A stretch of 64,000 nucleotides of DNA, taken from Planococcus wigleyi. GTDB lineage: Bacteria > Bacillota > Bacilli > Bacillales_A > Planococcaceae. The position numbers and the translations under genes are program-made. The stretch is from positions 62,001 through 126,000 of the forward strand of contig NZ_JACSPU010000005.1 of NCBI RefSeq assembly GCF_014836985.1, in the 5' to 3' direction. The notes beneath the pieces are model-generated. The model saw only the letters and a list, made by a program, of their open reading frames with translations. It was not told the DNA's origin and ran no database searches. This document shows, piece by piece, positions 43,535-53,321 of the stretch. Numbering within the stretch: position 1 is the stretch's first letter; each line of letters opens with the position of its first letter.

Positions 43535-44398
43535 ATGGAAAAATTAATTCGCCAGCTGGACCTGGAAGATCTGCATTACCTGGAAAAGATGAAGACTGGA
43601 ATAGAAGATGACTACATTCTTCGGGTATACAACCGCATAGCCGGAGGCTCCAGCCGCTTATTCGGCCTGTTCCAAGATGGCCAGCTTGCCAGCATTGGGG
43701 GATACACAATTTTCGCCAATCAATATGCTATGCTCGGCCGAATGCGGAGTGATCTGCGCTACCGCGGCAACAATCTATCCACACAATTGATGGCCCATAT
43801 CATGGAAGAGGTTTTGTCCCTGCCTGCTGTGCAATGGGTGGGTGCGAATACACAAGTGGAAAACGGCTCTGCCCGTCGCGTCATGGACAAATTGGGGCTC
43901 ACAGAAGTGTCTACGCTCTACAGTGCTGTTTCCTCGGATGTTGCTTCACTTGCCTGTGATGCTGTTTGGCAGGAACTCTCAGACCTCACACAGAAGCAAG
44001 AGTGGATCAATCAGCTATATATTCAAACTGGGGAAGTATTCCCTTATGAGTGCTACTACACGTTCCCAGCTTCTCAAGCCTTGTTTGCTGATGCCGATTT
44101 GTCCCAATGGGCATTTTTTGAAAATCGGGATAAGAGCCGTGTGTTGATTGCCAAAAAGGATTATAAACGGAATTATTACCTGCATGCCGTCTATCCATGG
44201 GATGACCTCATGGAACAGCCTGGGCTTTGGGAAACCATTTCAACAGCGCAGCATCGCTTAAGCGAAAAAGTGAAATCCGAAACATTGATCTGGATGGATC
44301 TAACCCCTGATCAAGCCAGCAGTTTGCCGGCACATCATCCCTTTGACCTCCCATCTCCCTGGATATTGTATGGAACTAACCGCAGCAATCGGCTGTAG
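43535..44398 (+). CDS. GNAT-family N-acetyltransferase-like protein
   Basis: A 287-residue protein whose first 150 residues have the GNAT fold: LASIGGYTIFANQYAMLGRMR, RYRGNNLSTQLMAHIME (the acetyl-CoA loop), and NGSARRVMDKLGL. The C-terminal half may be a second degenerate GNAT or substrate domain. I chose the ATG at 43535, 6 nt after AGGGGTG. It is divergent from the SDR. The acceptor is unknown. Confidence 0.82.
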   Translation: MEKLIRQLDLEDLHYLEKMKTGIEDDYILRVYNRIAGGSSRLFGLFQDGQLASIGGYTIFANQYAMLGRMRSDLRYRGNNLSTQLMAHIMEEVLSLPAVQWVGANTQVENGSARRVMDKLGLTEVSTLYSAVSSDVASLACDAVWQELSDLTQKQEWINQLYIQTGEVFPYECYYTFPASQALFADADLSQWAFFENRDKSRVLIAKKDYKRNYYLHAVYPWDDLMEQPGLWETISTAQHRLSEKVKSETLIWMDLTPDQASSLPAHHPFDLPSPWILYGTNRSNRL

Positions 44399-44427
44399 GC
44401 TTGGAGCCTGCTCGAGGATAGAATAAA

Positions 44428-44482
44428 AATAAAAGCGAGCCATACCCTCTTCAATGTCAAAAGAGGGTGGCTCGCTTTATTT
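44428..44482. terminator. Terminator between the GNAT and NhaC genes
   Basis: A long stem, AAAGCGAGCCA/TGGCTCGCTTT, extended by ACCCTCTT/AAGAGGGT, with A and T flanks. Confidence 0.93.
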
Positions 44483-44505
44483 GCATAAGAGCAGGAAAGG
44501 AAAAA

Positions 44506-45963
44506 CTAAACGCCTTCTGTCAATTCGTTTTCGCGATCGATTCGTTGCTGTTTTATTTTCAACTGCTGCATTTCATCTTCTGTTAAAAATTGAACTTTAT
44601 AGCCGATTATAGCCATGACGATGCCGATGATCGGTACTGCGTAATTCAGCACCGCATAGGGAGCATACGCAAATGGACTGACCGATAAAGTGGCAAGTAT
44701 GAAGACCCCGCAAGTATTCCAGGGGATAAATGGTGAAGTCAATGTTCCTCCGTCTTCAAGGGCCCGTGAAAGGTTTTTCGAATGCAGGCCTTTGTCCTGG
44801 AAAGCTGTAGCATACATTCTTCCCGGCAACAGGATGGAAATGTACTGCTCGGAAGCAGTAGCGTTTGTGAAGAATGCGGAAACGATTGTCGCTGCAATCA
44901 GACTGCCGGCTGATTTGGCTACTTTCAGAATTTGTTTAACAATGGCTTTCAGCATGCCGGTATGTTCCAGCACACCGCCAAAGACCATGGCAAAAATCGT
45001 CAGCGAAACCGTGAACATCATAGAAGCGATGCCGCCGCGGTTAAACAACTCGTCAACCATTTCATTGCCCGAAGCAATGGCAAAACCGTCGTGAAGTGTA
45101 TTGACAGCCTCTCCGATATTTCCGCCTTGCACAAAAATCTGGCAAATGAAACCTAGGAATACTCCGACCACCAATGCTGGCAAAGCCGGTACTTTCAACG
45201 CCACTAATACAACAATCGCCGCAGGAACCAGCAATAGCCAGGGGGATATAACAAAATTGCTGTTCAATGCCGACAAGATGTTCTGGATATTGCCTTCATC
45301 AATAGCCGCTCCTGCAAATTGGCGGCCAAGGAAAAAGTACACCACCAATGCAATAACCAATCCTGGAATTGTCGTATACATCATATGTTTGATGTGTTCG
45401 AATAGATTGGTGTCGGTAATGCCCGCCGCCAGATTTGTGGTATCCGATAAAGGTGACATTTTGTCTCCAAAGTAAGAACCGGATATCACGGCTCCCGCTA
45501 CCATGGCAACCGGGATCCCCATACTTGCGCCAATCCCCATGCCGGCAACACCGATAGTTCCCATTGTGGACCAGGAACTTCCGATGGCAAGTGCCACGAT
45601 GGCGCAAATGATGCAAATCGTCATTAAAAATAATGAAGGCGTGATGATCTGCAGACCATAATAAATCATGGTAGCGATAATCCCACCGCCAATCCAAGAT
45701 GCGATGATCATGCCCACCACGATGATGATGAGCACTGCGGGCAAAGCAAGACGGATTCCTTTATATGCGCCTTCTTCGATGGTTTCCCATTTATAACCGA
45801 TGCGCCAGGCGATGAGCCCTGCAATCACTGTTCCAACAGCCAACGGAATATGCGGACTGCCTTCGAATACGATAATGGTGACGGCCATTAATGCAATCAT
45901 GGCCACTAACGGAATAAGTGCCAATAAAAAAGGTGTTTCGATCTCTTGGTGTTTTTTCTTCAT
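44506..45963 (-). CDS. nhaC: Na+/H+ antiporter, NhaC family
   Basis: A 485-residue antiporter with about twelve membrane segments. AGAVISGSYFGDKMSPLSDTTNLA is the central NhaC ion-path motif, here in two overlapping parts (SGSYFGDKMSPLSD, TNLAAG). FGGVLEHTGML is also typical. It exchanges Na+ for H+ or malate/lactate in some relatives. There is no adjacent partner gene. Confidence 0.9.
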   Translation of the reverse strand: MKKKHQEIETPFLLALIPLVAMIALMAVTIIVFEGSPHIPLAVGTVIAGLIAWRIGYKWETIEEGAYKGIRLALPAVLIIIVVGMIIASWIGGGIIATMIYYGLQIITPSLFLMTICIICAIVALAIGSSWSTMGTIGVAGMGIGASMGIPVAMVAGAVISGSYFGDKMSPLSDTTNLAAGITDTNLFEHIKHMMYTTIPGLVIALVVYFFLGRQFAGAAIDEGNIQNILSALNSNFVISPWLLLVPAAIVVLVALKVPALPALVVGVFLGFICQIFVQGGNIGEAVNTLHDGFAIASGNEMVDELFNRGGIASMMFTVSLTIFAMVFGGVLEHTGMLKAIVKQILKVAKSAGSLIAATIVSAFFTNATASEQYISILLPGRMYATAFQDKGLHSKNLSRALEDGGTLTSPFIPWNTCGVFILATLSVSPFAYAPYAVLNYAVPIIGIVMAIIGYKVQFLTEDEMQQLKIKQQRIDRENELTEGV

Positions 45964-46099
45964 TTTATGTATTCCCCTTACTGTATGTTGTATGTTTTTA
46001 TATTACAGCAAAATTTGAAATAATCTATCTATATTTTAAAGAGTTCCTTCAGTCCTTGATGTAAATCCCTGCAGCTGCCGGAAACCAAACCTCACAAAA

Positions 46100-46128
46100 A
46101 AACCGTCCACTGGTTACAGGACGGTTTC
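46100..46128 (-). terminator. Terminator of the 109-residue unknown gene
   Basis: The stem AACCGTCC/GGACGGTT, with a TTTTTT run on the minus strand. Confidence 0.75.
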
Positions 46129-46147
46129 ATCGGTCTGTTCTTCTTCC

Positions 46148-46477
46148 TCATTCTTCCTTTTCCAATGCCAGATAAATTTCCCTTTCGAAAAATTTGCGTC
46201 GATGGTCTGCTGATTTCCGCCTTGACAATGTACCATTTTCAAAAACACGCTGGCACAAGTAAAAGGGGGCTTCGTCGTTCACTACGACTTGCCATTTGCC
46301 ATGAAGCGCTTTTTGCCTACCAAAGTCCACTACAAAGTTCTGCCCGACAGGCAACACGGGATACTGGCATTCTGCGCGGGCTGGCGGCGGGCCGTTGTGC
46401 ATGTTCCTATATAGATCCACATTAAACACTCCTTCATTTAACTGCTGTAATTCAACTGTTGATAATGGCAATCCCAC
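46148..46477 (-). CDS. Small protein of unknown function
   Basis: A 109-residue soluble protein, read from a GTG with AAAGGG 11 nt upstream. Segments such as YPVLPVGQNFVVDFG and GKWQVVVNDEAPFYLC look folded. No family is recognised. It has its own terminator. Confidence 0.6.
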   Translation of the reverse strand: MGLPLSTVELQQLNEGVFNVDLYRNMHNGPPPARAECQYPVLPVGQNFVVDFGRQKALHGKWQVVVNDEAPFYLCQRVFENGTLSRRKSADHRRKFFEREIYLALEKEE

Positions 46478-46719
46478 TGGCTGAACATCCCTTTAAATCT
46501 GATATTATCCTCTCTTTCTAAATACCCGAAACCCCCTTCCATTCAAACTAAACAGGAACCTACTCTAGTTGACACAATACAGACATCTCTACAGGTTTCT
46601 GCTTGCCCGCTAAGTGGTAATGAAAAAGAACAGACTCGTTTTGCAGGAAGAAAAAATGGTTCACTGGCAAGTGCTTCATTTACATAGGCAAAGCGGCTTA
46701 ACTTGTTCGGAGGTGCGCC

Positions 46720-48546
46720 ATGAAATTCCTTGAATACTGGATCTACCTGGTATTGTCCATATCAAAAATTGTCCTCTTCAGTGTTTATTCCGGAACTGAG
46801 TTCCAATTCAGTTTCTTTATCCTAAACCTTGCTTCCATCGTCGTTTTGTCCAGCTGGACGCTTTTACTAAGCTATCGGAAACGCCGGTGGATTTTAATGC
46901 TTTTATTGTTTTTACACAGTACACTGCTTGTTTCCGACCTTTGGTACTACCGTTATTTTGATGATCTGTTGTCCATCAGTCTGCTTTCTGATGTCACGCA
47001 GATGAGTGATGTCGGGGGCGGCTTTATGACTTTGATCCAAGCCGAAGATCTATTCTTTTTTGCTGATTTGCTCCTCTTTTCCCTGGTCCTTTTTGCTGGC
47101 CGTAAAAATCAGGAAACCTCAACCCGTAAGACAAAAAGACTTCTTGCGGGAGCTGGCTTTGCCCTTGGTTTTCTCTTGTTTGCCATTCCGTTGGCAAATA
47201 GCTACATCAACGAAGAAAAGTGGCTGGTCGATGAACCGATTTCAAATATGCGTGAGTATTACCAGCTTGGATTTTGGGGTTACCATGGATTGGATTTTGC
47301 AAAAGGTGTCAGTGGACTGTTCACTAATGACAGCATCACAGCACAGGAAGCCTCATGGATCAAAGACCTGGATCCCGAGACACCTTCAGCTGTATCCGAC
47401 TCTGAAAAACCCAACATCATCCTTGTGCAACTGGAATCTTTCCAGACTTCAGTGATTGGACAACAAGTGAATGGGCAGGAACTGACTCCCCATTTAAATG
47501 CCTTGAAAGAAGAAACTTTGTTCTTCCCATCGTTTTACCATCAGACGCACGAAGGCCGAACGTCAGATGCTGAATTCATTACATTGGCTTCGTTGCAACC
47601 ATTAAAATCTGGATCCGTTTATACGCAATATGCGGAAAATGAATTTGACGGGCTGCCAGAATTGTTGAAAGATGCCGGCTACGATACTGCGGCCATGCAT
47701 GCTTTCGAGAAGGATTTCTGGAATCGTGATGATTTCTATCAAAACATCGGTTTTAATCAATTCTTCAGCCAACCTGATTTCCCGGATAACCAGAAAATCG
47801 GCATGGCTGTGAATGATGAGGACTTCTTCACAACATCCATCGACCATGCAGCACAGTTGAAAGAACCTTATTTCGCTTTCCTGGTGGCATTGTCGAGCCA
47901 TACCCCTTATGAGATTCCAGAGGATTTGAAACAATTGGATTTGACCGGTTATGAAGATCCGTTGCTGAGAGGTTATTACGAAACCATCCATTACGTGGAT
48001 GGAGCTGTTGGAGTGATGATTGAAGAGCTGAAAGAAAAGGATATGTGGGATGATTCTCTTATCTTGTTTTATGGTGACCATGACAGTGGATTAACACAAG
48101 CCGATAGTGAAATGGCCCAAGAACTGGGGGCTGAAACCGAAGTCGAGTTATTCGAACTGGATCAACAGGTCCCTCTCTTCATTAAAGAACCTCGCATGGA
48201 AGAGGGTCGCGTCATTGAAAACAGCGGCGGCCAAATTGATATTGCCCCAACCATTTTGGATATCGTAAACATCGACCCTCCTTATATGCTTGGACAATCT
48301 CTGCTCGACGAAGACAATAATTTGACCGTTTTCCGTGATGGTTCGTTCCGCGTCGAGGAATTTTATTTCAAGCCTGACCTGACTTCTCCAAGCGGAAGCG
48401 GCACATGTTACGACACGTCATCCGGCGAGAAAGTTGAATTTGCAGAATGTGAACCTCATGTCAAAACAGCAGCAGAACAGCTTCGGATTTCGGATTTAAT
48501 TATCCAGAAAAATGCCCTTGACCAATTGAATACCGATGGAGACTGA
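46720..48546 (+). CDS. Lipoteichoic acid synthase-like sulfatase-fold protein
   Basis: A 608-residue LtaS-type enzyme that adds glycerol phosphate to cell-surface polymers. There are five membrane segments (about 1-170), then an outside sulfatase domain. VQLESFQ, HEGRTSDAEF (catalytic Thr), and YGDHDSGL are the Mn/active-site motifs. The protein may be an LtaS paralogue or primase. GGAGGTG lies 7 nt before the ATG. It is followed by its own terminator. Confidence 0.9.
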   Translation: MKFLEYWIYLVLSISKIVLFSVYSGTEFQFSFFILNLASIVVLSSWTLLLSYRKRRWILMLLLFLHSTLLVSDLWYYRYFDDLLSISLLSDVTQMSDVGGGFMTLIQAEDLFFFADLLLFSLVLFAGRKNQETSTRKTKRLLAGAGFALGFLLFAIPLANSYINEEKWLVDEPISNMREYYQLGFWGYHGLDFAKGVSGLFTNDSITAQEASWIKDLDPETPSAVSDSEKPNIILVQLESFQTSVIGQQVNGQELTPHLNALKEETLFFPSFYHQTHEGRTSDAEFITLASLQPLKSGSVYTQYAENEFDGLPELLKDAGYDTAAMHAFEKDFWNRDDFYQNIGFNQFFSQPDFPDNQKIGMAVNDEDFFTTSIDHAAQLKEPYFAFLVALSSHTPYEIPEDLKQLDLTGYEDPLLRGYYETIHYVDGAVGVMIEELKEKDMWDDSLILFYGDHDSGLTQADSEMAQELGAETEVELFELDQQVPLFIKEPRMEEGRVIENSGGQIDIAPTILDIVNIDPPYMLGQSLLDEDNNLTVFRDGSFRVEEFYFKPDLTSPSGSGTCYDTSSGEKVEFAECEPHVKTAAEQLRISDLIIQKNALDQLNTDGD

Positions 48547-48554
48547 CCACCCCC

Positions 48555-48583
48555 CTCTTCGTATAAAGAAGAAGAGGGGTTTT
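48555..48583 (+). terminator. Terminator of the LtaS-like gene
   Basis: The stem CCCCTCTTC/GAAGAGGGG, followed by TTTT. Confidence 0.85.
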
Positions 48584-48683
48584 CTAAACTTCCTGAGGCG
48601 CTCTAATTTCTTTTATCGGAGTTCCGCTATATGATGGGGGTATAAAAAGATGAGCCGCAATTCCACAGTAAAGGATGATTGCA

Positions 48684-49199
48684 ATGAACGCATCGATAAA
48701 ATCCATCTTGCTGCTCTTTCTTCTTATCGTATTGAGCGCCTGCAGCAGTTCCCAAGGTGCTGGAGAATTGAACGATGGCAATCCTGCCCCTTCCTTTGAA
48801 CTGATCGATTTGGATGGCAACCAGCATAACCTTGCCGATTATGCCGGCCAAAAAGTCTACGTGAAATTTTGGGCATCCTGGTGTTCAATTTGCCTCGGAG
48901 GCATGGAAGAACTGAATACCTTAGCTGCTGAAGAAAATGATTTTGCTGTGTTGACGATTGTGTCCCCCAGCTCCAATGCAGAAAAAAGCGCCGAGTCCTT
49001 CGCCAAATGGTTTGAAGGGCTCCCGAATGCTGAAAATGTTACCGTGTTATTGGACGAAGGCGGAACCTTTTTCGATGAATACGGCGTCATCGGCTATCCG
49101 ACATCTGTCTATATCGGCTCAGACGGTACACTTGTCAAAAGCCTGACCGGCCATGTCGGCAATGCTGAAATTAAAGAAAGCTTTGACGCCATCAATTGA
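48684..49199 (+). CDS. TlpA-type thioredoxin-fold lipoprotein
   Basis: A 171-residue lipoprotein (lipobox IVLSAC) with the outside redox motif WCSIC, followed by GVIGYPTSVYIG with the cis-Pro. It is a thiol-disulfide reductase, possibly feeding methionine sulfoxide reductase or a similar surface enzyme. No msrAB or ccdA is adjacent. I chose the ATG at 48684, 9 nt after AAAGGATG. Confidence 0.86.
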   Translation: MNASIKSILLLFLLIVLSACSSSQGAGELNDGNPAPSFELIDLDGNQHNLADYAGQKVYVKFWASWCSICLGGMEELNTLAAEENDFAVLTIVSPSSNAEKSAESFAKWFEGLPNAENVTVLLDEGGTFFDEYGVIGYPTSVYIGSDGTLVKSLTGHVGNAEIKESFDAIN

Positions 49200-49349
49200 T
49201 CCAATTTGTTTCTGATAGCCTGATGGCAGCAGGAAACATTTTTGTTGCTGGAAATTTGTCAGCATTTAAGGAGATTTATAAACGTTTGGCAAAAACTCAC
49301 TTTACTCCCGGACGTTATTCTGTCTAACTGAAGGGAGGAGGTGACCGAT

Positions 49350-49895
49350 ATGAATGAAGCAATTGAACAACTATTTCTGGATTCAAAATCGGCGGATAAA
49401 GACGTGAATTACCAAGCCTATCAACAAATTCTAATCTTGACCGAAGAAAAAGTCGATTGGGCATATGAAGTGTGGGAGCAATTGCTTGAAGATTTGAAGC
49501 ATCCGAACAATCATCAGCGTTCCAGGGCTGCGCAATACTTGGCTAATCTGGCCAAGAGCGATCCGGAGAACCGCATCCTCACAGACTTTCCTCTCCTTTG
49601 GCAAGTTACTAAAGATGAAAAGTTCGTTACAGCCCGTCATAGCCTGCAGGCAATCTGGAAAGTGGCGCTCGCCGGGTCCGCTCAAAAAAAAATGGTTCTC
49701 AACTATTTAATGGAACGCTTCCGCACTTGTGAAGACGAAAAAAACTTTACACTCATCCGTTCCGATATTCTGCAGGGGCTTCGGCAGTTGTATGATGAAA
49801 CGCTTGATCAGCAGATTAAACAAACTGCCTTGAACTTGATTGAAAACGTGGATGAGCCGAAATACAAGAAAAAATACACAGCTATCTGGAAATGA
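49350..49895 (+). CDS. HEAT-like repeat protein of unknown function
   Basis: A 181-residue all-helical protein resembling HEAT/armadillo repeats (QRSRAAQYLANLAKSDPENR, ARHSLQAIWKVALAGS). It is probably a protein-binding scaffold. I chose the ATG at 49350, 8 nt after GGGAGGAGG. It is convergent with the hydroxyacyl-CoA dehydrogenase gene. Confidence 0.72.
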   Translation: MNEAIEQLFLDSKSADKDVNYQAYQQILILTEEKVDWAYEVWEQLLEDLKHPNNHQRSRAAQYLANLAKSDPENRILTDFPLLWQVTKDEKFVTARHSLQAIWKVALAGSAQKKMVLNYLMERFRTCEDEKNFTLIRSDILQGLRQLYDETLDQQIKQTALNLIENVDEPKYKKKYTAIWK

Positions 49896-49947
49896 AAAAC
49901 AAGCCGTAATTGAAGGATTCCCTTCAATTACGGCTTGTTTTTTTTGC
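49896..49947. terminator. Bidirectional terminator after the HEAT-like gene
   Basis: A 19-bp stem, AACAAGCCGTAATTGAAGG with its complement, followed by eight T residues. Confidence 0.95.
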
Positions 49948-49991
49948 TTGTTTTATTTAAAGATTCATTGGATCAATCTCGCGGTCATTCA

Positions 49992-50891
49992 TCAGGTTTT
50001 CAGAAAATCATCTTTCATAAAAGCTGGATTGGGGTAGCTGTAAAACCCTTCACCTGTTTCTCTTCCAAGTTTGCCTTTATCCAGGTATTCGGTCTTCAGC
50101 ATATCGGCGAGTTTTACGAATTCCGCTTTGCCTGTGGCCGCAGCTTTCGCTTGGACAATATTATGGGCCGTATTGATGCCGACCACATCCAAAATAGCAA
50201 AAGGCCCAAGCGGCGCGCCTGTTGCGATCATCCAGGTTTTATCCACCGTTTCAATGTCTGCCACTTCTTTAACCAGCAGCAATTCGGCTGCTTCAAGGAA
50301 CGGAACCAATAGGGAATTCAAAATATAGCCCGGCTGTTCTTTATGTAAAGGCAATGGCACCATGCCAATCGCTTCAGCAAATTCAATCATATCTTCAAAC
50401 ACGGCGTCAGCCGTTCCCGGGTGCTTCATGATTTCAGCCGTGTTGTTGATACGGATGGTATTAGCAAAATGCAAGGCGAGGAACTTTTCCGGCCGCCCTG
50501 TCGCTTCTGCAAACTGGCTTGGCAGCAACGTCGATGAGTTGGTCGCAAACACTGTCTTTTCAGGAGCTGCATTGCCCAGTTCCTTATAGAAAGCCATCTT
50601 GATGTCTGTTACTTCAGGAATCGCCTCAATCACCAAATCCGCATCGGATACCGCTTCAGCCAAATTGGTTTTGAAAGACAATCGGCCATATGCAGCCTCC
50701 ACTTCCGCTTCACTTGAGCCAAAATCTTTGCGGTAGTTTTTCATCAGCTTGGCCAATCGTTGTTTCGACTTCTCGATCGCTTCTTCATTGATGTCATAGA
50801 TCACTACATCGAATCCTTTAAACGCTGTTTGATAGGCGATTTGGCTTCCCAACACGCCGCTTCCTGCCACTGTAATCTTTTTGTAATCCAT
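49992..50891 (-). CDS. 3-hydroxyacyl-CoA dehydrogenase
   Basis: A 299-residue NAD-dependent enzyme of fatty-acid or butyrate-type metabolism. GSGVLGSQIAYQ is the Rossmann loop. DLVIEAIPE, ATNSSTLLPSQFA and LHFANTIRINNTAEI (catalytic His, with Asn later) are conserved. RETGEGFYSY is the usual ending. Length fits the single-domain Hbd/PaaH group. It is monocistronic. Confidence 0.92.
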   Translation of the reverse strand: MDYKKITVAGSGVLGSQIAYQTAFKGFDVVIYDINEEAIEKSKQRLAKLMKNYRKDFGSSEAEVEAAYGRLSFKTNLAEAVSDADLVIEAIPEVTDIKMAFYKELGNAAPEKTVFATNSSTLLPSQFAEATGRPEKFLALHFANTIRINNTAEIMKHPGTADAVFEDMIEFAEAIGMVPLPLHKEQPGYILNSLLVPFLEAAELLLVKEVADIETVDKTWMIATGAPLGPFAILDVVGINTAHNIVQAKAAATGKAEFVKLADMLKTEYLDKGKLGRETGEGFYSYPNPAFMKDDFLKT

Positions 50892-50931
50892 CCTCTTTTC
50901 CTCCTTATCGATTCACCCAACTACTTCTTCT

Positions 50932-51678
50932 TTACCTGAAGAAAGGTATTTTTGTCCGCACTGTTCTGTAGAGAGGACCTAATAATTTTCGCAATGCCTG
51001 GACTGGTGGCACCGGACTTCTGCTATGCCATTGAATCCACTCTAAAGCGATCAAGCTTAAAATCAACCAGATAAGACCTGCTGCATAGCCGGCGAGTACG
51101 TCACTGGGAAAATGGGCGCCGAGGTAGATTCTACTGCTGCCGATCAACAAGACGAGCATCCCCAACAAAGTGACAGTCAGCCATTGGATCCACCGCCGTT
51201 GGTGCGTCCGGACAACCAGGTAAATCACAAAACCATAAAAAATCAGTGAACCCATCGAATGTCCGCTTGGAAAGCTGTATCCGACAGCATCAATTTCAGC
51301 ATTGATGCTCGGACGCTGTCTGTCATATACATTTTTCAGCAACAGCGTTAAGAGCGAACCGCCTCCTACTGCAATAGCAAAAAACAACATGCCCCATTTG
51401 TCTTTCATTTTAACTCCTAGTACGATCAGGACAAGTATGGACAACATAGTCAAAAACCAAGCCGATCCCGTTTCTGTGATAATGAACATCACATTATCCA
51501 TTGTTCCGCCCGCTATGGCCCCAAAGCTGTCAATGATCGAACTGTCAAATTGGCCAAGTTCCTTTTCCATCACTTCTTCAGCAAGTTCTGCAAACAACAC
51601 AATAAACAAGGCAGCCAGACCAAGTCCGCCCAGCAGCAACAAAAAAGCCAAGCCCGCCAACTTCTCATTTTTCTCCAT
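50932..51678 (-). CDS. PAP2-family phosphatase
   Basis: A 248-residue membrane enzyme with six segments and the three PAP2 motifs KNVYDRQRP, PSGHS and SRIYLGAHFPSD. It probably dephosphorylates a lipid pyrophosphate or phosphatidylglycerophosphate outside the membrane. The exact substrate is not known. Confidence 0.88.
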   Translation of the reverse strand: MEKNEKLAGLAFLLLLGGLGLAALFIVLFAELAEEVMEKELGQFDSSIIDSFGAIAGGTMDNVMFIITETGSAWFLTMLSILVLIVLGVKMKDKWGMLFFAIAVGGGSLLTLLLKNVYDRQRPSINAEIDAVGYSFPSGHSMGSLIFYGFVIYLVVRTHQRRWIQWLTVTLLGMLVLLIGSSRIYLGAHFPSDVLAGYAAGLIWLILSLIALEWIQWHSRSPVPPVQALRKLLGPLYRTVRTKIPFFR

Positions 51679-51834
51679 CTTATCGCTCCCATTTCTTGCA
51701 GATACTTTCTCTTTACCCTTCTCTTCAGCCGAATATGTAAAAAAATCAATTTTATGGATCCAATAATTTGTTGTAGGAAGGACTCCATGGTATTTTTATC
51801 AGCAGAATAAGTAAATTACTCAGGAGCTGATTGT

Positions 51835-52740
51835 TTGGAACAGTTAACCGGAAAGACCGCCATCATCACTGGCGCCAACAGTGGAATTGGATTGGAAGCC
51901 GCTAAAGTATTGGCAGAACGCGGTGCAACCATCGTCATGGCCGTGCGCGATACGGAGAAAGGTGAAGCTGCGCGCCAGTTAATCCTTAACGACAATAAAG
52001 AAGCATCGATATCTGTAATGAAATTGGATTTATCGGACCTGGCGAGCGTCAATGGGTTTGCGGACAGTTTTAAGCGCCAACATAATTCACTCGACCTGCT
52101 GATCAATAACGCCGGCGTCATGACTCCTCCTTACTCCAAAACGAAAGATGGATTTGAATTGCAGTTCGGCAGCAACCACCTTGGCCATTTCGCATTAACC
52201 GGACTGTTGCTGCTCTTGCTAAAGAATACGCCTGGTTCACGCGTCGTCTCTCTTAGCAGTCTTGCCCATAAAGGAGCTAGTATCGATTTCGATAACCTTG
52301 ACGGCACAAAAGGCTATAAGCCAATGAAGTTCTACAGCCAAAGCAAATTGGCCAATCTGTTGTTTGCACAGGAACTGGATAAGCGCTTTAAGCAGTATGG
52401 GCTGCAATCGATGAGTCTGTCCTGCCATCCCGGCATTTCCGCAACCAACCTTTTTAAGTTCGGCAAGCGGGATGCGCCCAAATTCTTGAAAACCTTAATG
52501 CATAACTTTCTGCAGCCGCCTGACATGGGGGCTTTGCCGACCATTTATGCAGCTACAGATCCGAATTTGAAAGGCGGTGAATACATCGGCCCTGACGGCA
52601 AAGGCCAGCGCAAAGGTTATCCGGCGCTGGATACGCCCCATGCATCAGCCGGTGATGAAGCCGTTTCCCGGAAACTTTGGGAAGTCTCAGAAAAACTGAC
52701 CGGCGTAACGTTTGATTTCAGTAATGCCTCTGCACAGTAA
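51835..52740 (+). CDS. Short-chain dehydrogenase, retinol-dehydrogenase-like, paralogue A
   Basis: A 301-residue SDR with TGANSGIGLEAA, the NAD loop, NNAGVMTPPY, HLGHFALTGLL, the catalytic SLSSLAH, and YSQSKLANLLFA. The end carries TYAATDPNLKGGEYIGPDG, typical of the retinol/oxidoreductase type. The start is TTG, with AGGAG 8 nt upstream. It is very similar to paralogue B at 54942. The substrate is unknown. Confidence 0.85.
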   Translation: MEQLTGKTAIITGANSGIGLEAAKVLAERGATIVMAVRDTEKGEAARQLILNDNKEASISVMKLDLSDLASVNGFADSFKRQHNSLDLLINNAGVMTPPYSKTKDGFELQFGSNHLGHFALTGLLLLLLKNTPGSRVVSLSSLAHKGASIDFDNLDGTKGYKPMKFYSQSKLANLLFAQELDKRFKQYGLQSMSLSCHPGISATNLFKFGKRDAPKFLKTLMHNFLQPPDMGALPTIYAATDPNLKGGEYIGPDGKGQRKGYPALDTPHASAGDEAVSRKLWEVSEKLTGVTFDFSNASAQ

Positions 52741-52784
52741 AAGAGCCACTTTCATGTTCATTCATGAAAGTGGCTTTTTCTGTT
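52741..52784. terminator. Terminator between SDR paralogue A and the NUDIX gene
   Basis: A 12-bp stem, GCCACTTTCATG/CATGAAAGTGGC, with A and T flanks on both sides. Confidence 0.92.
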
Positions 52785-52797
52785 CATTATTGTCTTG

Positions 52798-53271
52798 TCA
52801 CTCTGCAAATACAGATGAATAATGCTTGTGGAGAAATTCCTTAATCACAACGCGGTGGCTGCCGACCATCTTATCCGGAAGTTCATTCGGTGAAAAGAAT
52901 CGGAAGCTCAACGATTCTTTACGATCGACAATCAATTCACCCTGGTATTTATTCGAGTAATAGGCAAGCGTTACAACGTAGAACTCGTCTCCGTTTTCAG
53001 CAACCACAAAATGCTGCGGCCCTGAATAGACATTGATCAAATTCAGCTCATCGACCGTCAAGCCGGTTTCTTCCATGACTTCCCGCTTTGCGGTGTCTTC
53101 CGTCGACTCTCCCAGTTCCATCAATCCGCCTGGCAGCCCCCATAAATCTTTCGGAAATTTCCGCTCCTCCAAAAGCAAGCGCCCTTCCCCATCCACAATC
53201 ACCACAACTGCGCCCACGAAGATGAGCGGCCGGTGACCAACGACTGCACGAAGTTCTTCTACATAACCCAT
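52798..53271 (-). CDS. NUDIX hydrolase
   Basis: A 157-residue pyrophosphohydrolase with the NUDIX box GGLMELGESTEDTAKREVMEET. It acts on nucleoside diphosphate-linked compounds. The substrate is unknown. I chose the ATG at 53271, 9 nt after AAGGAG. Confidence 0.9.
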   Translation of the reverse strand: MGYVEELRAVVGHRPLIFVGAVVVIVDGEGRLLLEERKFPKDLWGLPGGLMELGESTEDTAKREVMEETGLTVDELNLINVYSGPQHFVVAENGDEFYVVTLAYYSNKYQGELIVDRKESLSFRFFSPNELPDKMVGSHRVVIKEFLHKHYSSVFAE

Positions 53272-53321
53272 TTTCAAAACTCCTTGTCTTTTAATTTAAA
53301 CAGTTCCATCCAAAAACCGAG

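Noticed and set aside
42556-43536. A longer SDR starting at 43536
   Set aside because: The extra 60 residues are not SDR-like and overlap the divergent GNAT start. AAAGGAGG points to 43356.
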